Shown: positions 50,282 through 55,932 of the stretch, piece after piece
Position numbering within the stretch: the first letter of the stretch is position 1
How the letters are laid out: each line of letters begins with the position of its first letter
Source: Massilia sp. ZL223
GTDB taxonomy: Bacteria > Pseudomonadota > Gammaproteobacteria > Burkholderiales > Burkholderiaceae_D
NCBI RefSeq assembly: GCF_018119395.1
Contig: NZ_JAGPWD010000036.1
Coordinates: 1 to 55,932, forward strand
DNA: 55,932 bases
Direction of reading: 5' to 3'
The notes under the pieces: model-generated
Told to the model about the DNA's origin: nothing
The model's database searches: none
The model's input: only the letters and a program-made list of their open reading frames with translations
Program-made: the position numbers and the translations under genes

Positions 50282-51775
50282 CTAGCCTTTGGTCGACTGC
50301 GGCAACTCCGCGACCAGACGGAGGGAAACGGACAGCTCGTCGAGCTGGAAGTGCGGACGCAGGAAGGACACCGCGCGGTACACGCCCGGCCGGCCGGGCA
50401 CCTCGGACACCTGGACCGAAGCTTCGCGCAGCGGGAACTGGGCCTTCTGCTCCTGGCTGGCGTTATCGTCCAGCAGCACGTACTGGGTCAGCCACCGGTT
50501 CAGGTAGTCCTCGACGTTGGAGGCCGCGGCGAAGCTGCCGACCTTGTCCCGCATCATGGCCTTCATGTAGTGGGCGATGCGCGAGACCGCGAAGATGTAC
50601 TGCAGCTGCGAGGACAGCACCGCGTTGGCGTTGGCGGCGTCGGTGTTGTACTTCCTGGCCTTCTGTGCCGACTGGGCGCCGAAGAAGGCCGCATACGAGG
50701 TGTTCTTGCAGTGCACCAGCGAGATGAAGCCCAGGTCCGACAGCTCCTTCTCGCGGCGGTCGGTGATCGCCACCTCGGTCGGGCACTTGAGCGCCACTTC
50801 GCCCTCGTCGGTCTTGAAGGTGTGGGTCGGCAGGTTCTCCACCAGGCCGCCGCCCTCCACGCCGCGGATCGCCGCGCACCAGCCGTAGTCCGCGAAGGCC
50901 TTGGTCAGGCGGGCGCCGAAGGCGTAGGCGGCGTTGCACCACAGGTACTTGGAGTGGTCGCTGCCGTCGACGTCCTCGACGTAGTTGAAGCCTTCGGTCG
51001 TCATGCCGTCCACCGGGTGGTAAGGCAGGCGGCCCAGGAAGCGCGGCAGGGTCAGGCCGACGTAGCGCGAATCCTCGGACTCGCGGAAGGCCTTCCACTT
51101 GGCGTATTCGACGGTGTCGAAGACCTTGGCCAGGTCGCGCGGCTTGCCCAGGTCGCCGAAGCTCTCGACTCCGAACAGTTCCGGCGCGGCCGAGGTGATG
51201 AAGGGCGCGTGGGCGGCGGCCGCCACATGCGACATCTGCTCGAGGAAGTACATGTCCTCGGGCTGGCGCGAGATCTCGAAGTCGCCGATCAGGGTGCCGT
51301 AGGGGGCGCCGCCGAAGGTGCCGAATTCCTCTTCGTAGATCTTCTTGAACATGGCGCTCTGGTCGAACTCCATCGCGCCCTGGAAGTCCTTCACCAGCTC
51401 GCGCTTGGTGACGTTGAGCATGCGGATCTGCAGGCTGGTGCTGGTGGTGCTGTTCTTGACCAGGTAGTTCAGGCCGGACCAGCTGCGTTCCAGCTTCTGG
51501 AACTCGGGCGCGTGCATGACGGCGGAGAGCTGCTCCGAAATCATGCGGTCCAGTTCCGCCAGCCGCGCGTCGATGGTGGCCGAGAGGTTATTCGAGATCA
51601 CCATCGTGCCCTGCATCACCTGGGTGACCAGCTCGGAGATGATGTCGCGCGCCCGTTCGTGCTCGCTGCTGGACTTGGCCACCCTGCTCTCTTCGACGAT
51701 CTGGTCGAGCAGCGAGCTGTCCAGTTCCACCGCCGCTGCGGGACTGGTGTTGGAAGTTTCGAGTACCGCCGACAT
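50282..51775 (-). CDS. tssC: Type VI secretion sheath large subunit TssC
   Basis: A 497-residue contractile-sheath subunit (VipB/ImpD). Signature segments are LERSWSGLNYLVKNS, GTFGGAPYGTLIGDFEISRQPEDMYFLEQMSHVAAAAHAPFI and LPRFLGRLPYHP. It pairs with TssB, whose gene ends 1 bp away, to build the sheath around the Hcp tube. Normal family length. Confidence 0.96.
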   Translation of the reverse strand: MSAVLETSNTSPAAAVELDSSLLDQIVEESRVAKSSSEHERARDIISELVTQVMQGTMVISNNLSATIDARLAELDRMISEQLSAVMHAPEFQKLERSWSGLNYLVKNSTTSTSLQIRMLNVTKRELVKDFQGAMEFDQSAMFKKIYEEEFGTFGGAPYGTLIGDFEISRQPEDMYFLEQMSHVAAAAHAPFITSAAPELFGVESFGDLGKPRDLAKVFDTVEYAKWKAFRESEDSRYVGLTLPRFLGRLPYHPVDGMTTEGFNYVEDVDGSDHSKYLWCNAAYAFGARLTKAFADYGWCAAIRGVEGGGLVENLPTHTFKTDEGEVALKCPTEVAITDRREKELSDLGFISLVHCKNTSYAAFFGAQSAQKARKYNTDAANANAVLSSQLQYIFAVSRIAHYMKAMMRDKVGSFAAASNVEDYLNRWLTQYVLLDDNASQEQKAQFPLREASVQVSEVPGRPGVYRAVSFLRPHFQLDELSVSLRLVAELPQSTKG

Positions 51776-51776
51776 C

Positions 51777-52280
51777 TCAGCCCTCCTTGCCCTGCTTGCG
51801 CAGGCTGTCGAGTTTTTCGGTATTGCCCAGCACTTCGCTGAGGATGTCCTCCAGCTTGTCGTTGCCGGCCAGCTTGTTGCGCAGGTCGGCCAGCTTGTTG
51901 CGCGCCTCCAGCAGGCCGGCCAGCGGCGCCACCTGCTTCACCACCGACTCCGGCCGGAAGTCGGCCATCTCGCGGAACTGCAGCGTGACGCCGATCTGGC
52001 CGCCCTCCGGCGTCAGGTGGTTGTCGACCTTGAAGCTGGTCTTGGGCGCCACGCCGCCGAGCACCTCGTCGAAGTTGTCGGGATCGACGTTGACGAACTT
52101 GCGGTCCTTCAGGCGCTTCTTCTCGGCGTCGGGATCGGCGCCGAAGTCGCCCAGGACACCGACGACGAAAGGCAGTTCCTTGTTCTCGATGGCGTCGCCG
52201 ATCTCGACGTCATAGGTCATCTGGATGCGCGGGGCGCGCACCTTTTGCAAGCGCTTCTGCACGCTTTCACTCTTGGGCAT
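51777..52280 (-). CDS. tssB: Type VI secretion sheath small subunit TssB
   Basis: A 167-residue sheath subunit (VipA/ImpC). The features are RVQMTYDVEIGDAIE-type text (here RIQMTYDVEIGDAIENKELPFVVGVLGDFGA), RKFVNVDPDNFDEVL and the C-terminal helix containing NTEKLDSLRKQGKEG, which binds TssC. It is translated immediately before tssC, with 42 bp to the lipoprotein gene upstream. Confidence 0.96.
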   Translation of the reverse strand: MPKSESVQKRLQKVRAPRIQMTYDVEIGDAIENKELPFVVGVLGDFGADPDAEKKRLKDRKFVNVDPDNFDEVLGGVAPKTSFKVDNHLTPEGGQIGVTLQFREMADFRPESVVKQVAPLAGLLEARNKLADLRNKLAGNDKLEDILSEVLGNTEKLDSLRKQGKEG

Positions 52281-52322
52281 GGCGACTCCTGGTGTGAGGG
52301 GGCGAATTCGACTAAATAAGGA

Positions 52323-52916
52323 TTACTTGAGGATGTCGAACGGATCCTTGTCCGACTTGGCCTGGCTGCGTGGCGCGCTGGATACGGCCGGCGCCGGCGC
52401 CGGCGCCGCGGACCTGGAGCGCACCGTCTCCTTGCGCGCGGCCGGACGCTGGTTCACGAGAATGTCCTCGCCCAGGCTGGTGCGCAGCAGCTTGGCCAGG
52501 TCCTGAGCCTCGCTGCGCACCGATCCTTGCAGGTTGTTCTTGCGGGTCAGGTCGGCCAGGGCCTTGCTGGCGACGCGCAAGCCGCTGACGGCCAGGATGC
52601 TGTAGGCGAGCGTGTCGTCGGGGTCGCGCTCCAAGGCCTCCTGGGCGTGGGTGATGGCGTCGCCGTAATCGTTGGCGTCGAAGCGGATCTGGGCCATGCG
52701 CACCCAGGGCTTCTTGTCGACCGGATGGGCGACGGCGACGGCCTTCAGCAGCGAAACCGCCTTCTCGCCCTGGCCCGCGGCCAGCGCGGCGTCGGCCTCG
52801 GCGAAGGCGGTGTCGGCGGCGACGGTACTGGACACGGCGGCCGTACCGCCGCTTCCCGTGGCGCACCCGGCCAGGGCGGCCACGACCATCAGGGGCATCA
52901 ACTGTTTGCGGATCAT
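52323..52916 (-). CDS. TPR lipoprotein at the head of the T6SS operon
   Basis: A 197-residue lipoprotein. The signal peptide ends in the lipobox LAGC (Cys18). Two tetratricopeptide-like units span about 35-105 (FAEADAALAAGQGEKAVSLLKAVAVAHP; YGDAITHAQEALERDPDDTLAY). The tail is Ala/Pro/Arg-rich and ends DKDPFDILK. Such proteins stand before tssB in many betaproteobacterial T6SS loci, but their function is poorly defined; a membrane-complex or assembly accessory is likely. It is divergent from tssJ with 184 bp between starts. Confidence 0.82.
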   Translation of the reverse strand: MIRKQLMPLMVVAALAGCATGSGGTAAVSSTVAADTAFAEADAALAAGQGEKAVSLLKAVAVAHPVDKKPWVRMAQIRFDANDYGDAITHAQEALERDPDDTLAYSILAVSGLRVASKALADLTRKNNLQGSVRSEAQDLAKLLRTSLGEDILVNQRPAARKETVRSRSAAPAPAPAVSSAPRSQAKSDKDPFDILK

Positions 52917-53100
52917 GCGTGTTCTCCAGGACTATGAACAAGCCACCATTATTCGCATGGCCGCCCCGGCGAAGTTGTGCGCTGTCAACTTTCGATGACT
53001 TGGCATGCCGGGCCCTGATGCGCGTGAAACTTGCGCCCGCGCAGGCCATGTCCGCGGCATTCGAGTTCAATCTACGGAGCGACAATTCTCCGGAGAAAGC
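52917..53100. promoter_or_regulatory. Divergent intergenic region of the T6SS locus
   Basis: 184 bp that must contain the leftward promoter for the lipoprotein-tssB arm and the rightward promoter for tssJKL. I saw no convincing sigma-70 or sigma-54 consensus and no palindromic operator. Its location is the evidence for a regulatory role. Confidence 0.5.
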
Positions 53101-53661
53101 ATGCCGACCATCCGTATCCTGGTGTCCCTTTCTTTATCCATCATCCTGGCTGGCTGCGGCGGCGCGGCCCTGGCGCCGCTGGCCAATGTCGCCCTCGAGG
53201 CGGCCGGCATCCGCAAGCCGCCCGAGCTGCCGGAGTCGCAGAAGCCGCCGCGCAACGTACCGCTGCGCCTGCACGCGGCCGGCAAGCTGAACGCCGACAG
53301 CGAGGGGCATCCGCTGGCGCTGTCGGCGCGCCTGTACAAGCTGCGCCAGAAGGCGGCCTTCGAGCAGATGCCCTACGCCGCCTTCCTCAATCCCCAGCTG
53401 GAGCGCGAAAGCCTGGGCGCCGACCTGATCGAGGTGCGCGAGATCATGCTGGTGCCGGGCCAGCGCTACGAGGTGACGGAAAAGGTCGGGCGCGAGGCGG
53501 GCCACATCGGCATCGTCGCGCTGTTCCACCGCCCCGCCGCCCAGCGCTGGCGCGCCGCATTCAATGCGCTGGACGCCGAGCGCGAGGGCATCACCGTCGG
53601 CCTGCACACCTGCGCCATGAGCGTGGGAACGGCGACGCTCGGGTCTGTGCGCTGTCAATAA
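53101..53661 (+). CDS. tssJ: Type VI secretion outer-membrane lipoprotein TssJ
   Basis: A 186-residue lipoprotein; the lipobox LAGC places the lipidated residue at Cys19. After the proline-rich spacer comes the beta-sandwich domain: NVPLRLHAAGKLNADSEGHPLALSARLYKLRQKAAFEQMPYAAF, then EVREIMLVPGQRYEVTEKV. It anchors the TssJLM complex in the outer membrane by binding TssM. GGAGAAAG precedes the ATG. Confidence 0.94.
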   Translation: MPTIRILVSLSLSIILAGCGGAALAPLANVALEAAGIRKPPELPESQKPPRNVPLRLHAAGKLNADSEGHPLALSARLYKLRQKAAFEQMPYAAFLNPQLERESLGADLIEVREIMLVPGQRYEVTEKVGREAGHIGIVALFHRPAAQRWRAAFNALDAEREGITVGLHTCAMSVGTATLGSVRCQ

Positions 53662-53716
53662 GTTTCAAACAGTTTCCTGCAAGCTAATCTCTTCCGACAA
53701 ACATAGCGAGGACAAC

Positions 53717-55090
53717 GTGAGCATGCCATCCAAGGTGCTCTGGGGCGAGGGACTGTTCCTGCGCCCCCAGCATTTCCAGCAGCAGGACCGCTACCATGAA
53801 GCCCGCCTGAACCAGACGGCGTGCGCGCTGCATCCCTATGCCTGGGGCGTGCGCAAGCTGGTGATCGACCACGACGCGCTGCGCAACGACCTGCTGCGCA
53901 TCGAGGAAGTGTCGCTGCTGTTCCCGGACGGCGAGGTGGTGCGCGCGCCGGACGGCGACGTGCTGCCGCTGCAGGTGCGCCTGGGCGACTTGCCGCCCGA
54001 GGTGCAGACCGTGACCTATCACGCCGCCCTGCCCATCCTGAAGGCGCACGGCGACAACTGCGCCATCGGCGAGGAGGCGGGAGAACTCACCGGGGTACGC
54101 TATGCGCGCCACGACCGCGAGACCCAGGACCTGTACACCCAGGCCGCGGAGGCGCCGGTGACCTACCTGCGCAAGGCGCTGCGCCTGGTGCCGGAGAGCG
54201 AAGCGCTGGAAGCCTTCGAAAGCTTCCCCCTGGTGCGCCTGCGCCGCGTGGCCACCGGCGGCTTCGAACCCGATCCCTCCTTCATGCCGCCCTGCCTGGC
54301 GATCAATGCGGTGCCGGCGCTGCAGGCCAGCCTGGCGCGTCTCATGGAGAAAATGCTGGCCAAGGTGAACGCCCTGTACGGCCACCTGCGCGAGCCGAGC
54401 CGCAACGTGGTCGAGATCCGCGGCGGCGACATGTCCTCGTTCTGGCTGCTGCACACCGCCAGCGCGGGCTATGCCGAGCTGTCGCACCTGTTCCATCACC
54501 GCGAGCTGCATCCGGAGCGCCTGTTCGCCACCCTGCTGTCGCTGGCCGGCGGCCTGATGACCTATTCGCGTTCGGTCAAGCTGGAAGACCTGCCCTCCTA
54601 TGTGCACGCCGACCCGGGGCCCCAGTTCGCGCGCCTGGACGGCATCATCCGCGAACTGCTCGACACCGTGATCTCCTCGCGCTACTTCACGATCGCCCTG
54701 CGCCACGAGCGCAGCTCCTATTACCTGGGCCGGCTCGATTCAGGCAAGATCGACGCCCACACCACGCTCTACCTCGCCGTGTCGGCCGACATGCCGGCGC
54801 TGCAGCTGGTGGAGGTGGTGCCGCTGCAATTCAAGGTCGGCGCGCCCCAGGACGTCGACAAGTTCGTCCTGTCGGCCCTGCCCGGCGTGAAGCTGGTGCA
54901 CGCCCCGCAGGTGCCGGCGGCGCTGCCGGTGCGGCCGGATACCTTTTACTTCGTGCTGGAGAACCGTGGCACACTGTACGAGGCCATGCTCAAGTCGCAG
55001 GCGATCTCGATCTACGTGCCCGACGAGGGCGGCGGCAAGGGCAATGGAATTCGCGACCTCCACCTGGAACTGATGGCGGTGGCGGCATGA
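53717..55090 (+). CDS. tssK: Type VI secretion baseplate protein TssK
   Basis: A 457-residue TssK that links the baseplate to the TssJLM complex. The N-terminal shoulder domain has KVLWGEGLFLRPQHFQQQDRYHEARL; VTYLRKALRLVPES and SSFWLLHTASAGYAELSHLFHH occur in the middle; YYLGRLDSGKIDAHTTLYLAVSADMP follows. The start is the GTG at 53717, with an in-frame ATG two codons later at 53723. Its stop overlaps the tssL start by 4 bp. Confidence 0.95.
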   Translation: MSMPSKVLWGEGLFLRPQHFQQQDRYHEARLNQTACALHPYAWGVRKLVIDHDALRNDLLRIEEVSLLFPDGEVVRAPDGDVLPLQVRLGDLPPEVQTVTYHAALPILKAHGDNCAIGEEAGELTGVRYARHDRETQDLYTQAAEAPVTYLRKALRLVPESEALEAFESFPLVRLRRVATGGFEPDPSFMPPCLAINAVPALQASLARLMEKMLAKVNALYGHLREPSRNVVEIRGGDMSSFWLLHTASAGYAELSHLFHHRELHPERLFATLLSLAGGLMTYSRSVKLEDLPSYVHADPGPQFARLDGIIRELLDTVISSRYFTIALRHERSSYYLGRLDSGKIDAHTTLYLAVSADMPALQLVEVVPLQFKVGAPQDVDKFVLSALPGVKLVHAPQVPAALPVRPDTFYFVLENRGTLYEAMLKSQAISIYVPDEGGGKGNGIRDLHLELMAVAA

Positions 55091-55839
55091 GCGCCTTCGT
55101 CGAGCGCCGCGCGGCGCCGCAACGCGCACCCGGCCGCGTCCCGCGCCTGGTCGATATCATGTACGAAGGCTTCTACGCCCTGTTCCTGCTCAAGAACGGC
55201 TGCGGGCCGCAGGACAAGGGCGCCTTCGCCGACAACATGACCCAGTTCTTGGCGGACGTCGACCGCAACGCCAAGGCCCAGGGGATACCGGCGGACGACG
55301 TCACGGCGGCCAAGTACGCCTATTGCTCGGCGGTGGACGAGATCATCCTGGGCTCGAGCTACGAGGTGCGCGAGGCATGGGAAACGCGGCCGCTCCAGCT
55401 GCGCGTGTTCGGCGACCAGCTTGCCGGGGAGCACTTCTTCCACCGGCTGGAAGACCTGCGCGCCAAGGGGGCGGTGCATGTGGAGGCGCTGGAAGTTTTC
55501 CATATGTGCCTTCTGCTGGGCTTCCAGGGGCGCTATGCGCTGGACGGGCGGGACAAGCTGGATTACCTGGTGGCCAGGCTGGGAGACGAAATCTCGCGCA
55601 TGCGCGGGCGCACGCGGGGGTTCGCGCCGCATGCGGAAAGGCCGGACCAGATCGTCAACCGGCTGCGCAGCGATTTGTCGCTGTGGGTGCTGATGGCGGT
55701 GTTCACGCTGGCGGGGCTGGGGGGGTACCTGGGATTCCGGACGGTGCTGGCGCGGGAGTCCGAGGTGGCGATGGCGCAGTATAACGATCTGGTGAAGCTG
55801 CCGCCGAAGGCGGCGAATGTGACGATTACGCTGCCCTGA
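55087..55839 (+). CDS. tssL: Type VI secretion inner-membrane protein TssL (DotU)
   Basis: A 250-residue short TssL without a C-terminal OmpA domain. The DotU core has LVDIMYEGFYALFLL, KYAYCSAVDEIILGSSY and the C-terminal transmembrane helix LWVLMAVFTLAGLGGYLGF (about 208-226). The extended C-terminal periplasmic tail is about 24 residues. It forms the inner-membrane part of TssJLM; tssM is expected next but lies beyond the window. Confidence 0.93.
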   Translation: MSAFVERRAAPQRAPGRVPRLVDIMYEGFYALFLLKNGCGPQDKGAFADNMTQFLADVDRNAKAQGIPADDVTAAKYAYCSAVDEIILGSSYEVREAWETRPLQLRVFGDQLAGEHFFHRLEDLRAKGAVHVEALEVFHMCLLLGFQGRYALDGRDKLDYLVARLGDEISRMRGRTRGFAPHAERPDQIVNRLRSDLSLWVLMAVFTLAGLGGYLGFRTVLARESEVAMAQYNDLVKLPPKAANVTITLP

Positions 55840-55879
55840 CCCTTGGTCACGTACGCATCAACGTCGTGCCCGCGCCCGC

Positions 55880-55932
55880 CCGGGCCCCAAGTTTGCCCCC
55901 CCGCCCCCAACCCCACCCCCGCCCCCCCACCA
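55880..55932. other. C-rich low-complexity sequence at the right edge
   Basis: Runs of C broken by single G or A continue to the end of the window, matching the style of the left edge. Together they look like degraded read ends or assembly artefacts. No gene is supported after tssL. Confidence 0.6.

Noticed and set aside
52917..53100. TGGCATGCC-containing text as a sigma-54 promoter for the T6SS
   Set aside because: The -12 GC element is not at the required spacing, so the match to TGGCAC-N5-TTGC fails.

Overview
The window looks like chromosomal DNA of a GC-rich betaproteobacterium, most likely Oxalobacteraceae (Massilia-like). The pointers are the high GC, Bug/TctC-type solute receptors with TctA/TctB, the housekeeping order cysS / HhH-GPD glycosylase / accA / tilS / lysC / tRNA-Ser, and a phasin next to a type VI secretion locus. 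This is inference from gene content; no search was run. The first ~75 and last ~50 bases are nearly pure C/G runs and look like assembly-edge artefacts.

Region 1 (about 0.1-12.7 kb) is a catabolic and transport locus behind a truncated CapA-family gene. A LysR-type regulator reads left. Reading right are a MaoC/HTD2-like hydratase, a class III CoA-transferase, a CitE-like lyase, a fumarase/adenylosuccinate-lyase-superfamily enzyme, a porin, an unusual PrpF-Bug fusion gene, a stand-alone Bug receptor, TctB and TctA. A 39-bp block holding a LysR-type palindrome occurs upstream of both the hydratase and the Bug-tctBA block, which makes them one predicted regulon. The enzymes suggest import, double-bond isomerisation, CoA activation, hydration and aldol-type cleavage of an unsaturated C5/C6 di- or tricarboxylate.

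Region 2 (about 12.7-25.9 kb) is an accessory island. Its right edge is an intact tRNA-Ser(GCU). Two truncated copies of that tRNA's 3' end, each with its own terminator, lie at the left edge. Inside is a five-gene leftward operon with 4-bp overlaps: Z1 helicase, GHKL (MORC/MutL-like) ATPase, an unknown protein, a DUF6339-like protein and a PD-(D/E)XK nuclease. A divergent C5-methyltransferase/Vsr pair follows. The layout matches the restriction-modification-like neighbourhoods predicted for prokaryotic MORC-type ATPases. Decayed genes (an ankyrin repeat, nrdB) lie among them; no integrase is visible.

Region 3 (about 25.9-45.5 kb) is core genome: lysC, tilS, accA, an AlkA-like glycosylase, cysS, two cyclophilins, lpxH, an orphan MqsA-like regulator, a GntR-ABC exporter operon, yceH, cysE, rlmB-rnr, three identical tRNA-Leu(CAG) genes, a cupin, a CueR-like MerR regulator with its operator, a small secreted protein and a phasin.

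Region 4 (about 45.5-55.9 kb) is a type VI secretion locus. tssA, clpV, tssE, hcp, tssC, tssB and a TPR lipoprotein read left; tssJ, tssK and tssL read right and run off the window, where tssM would be expected. tssF, tssG and vgrG are not present here.
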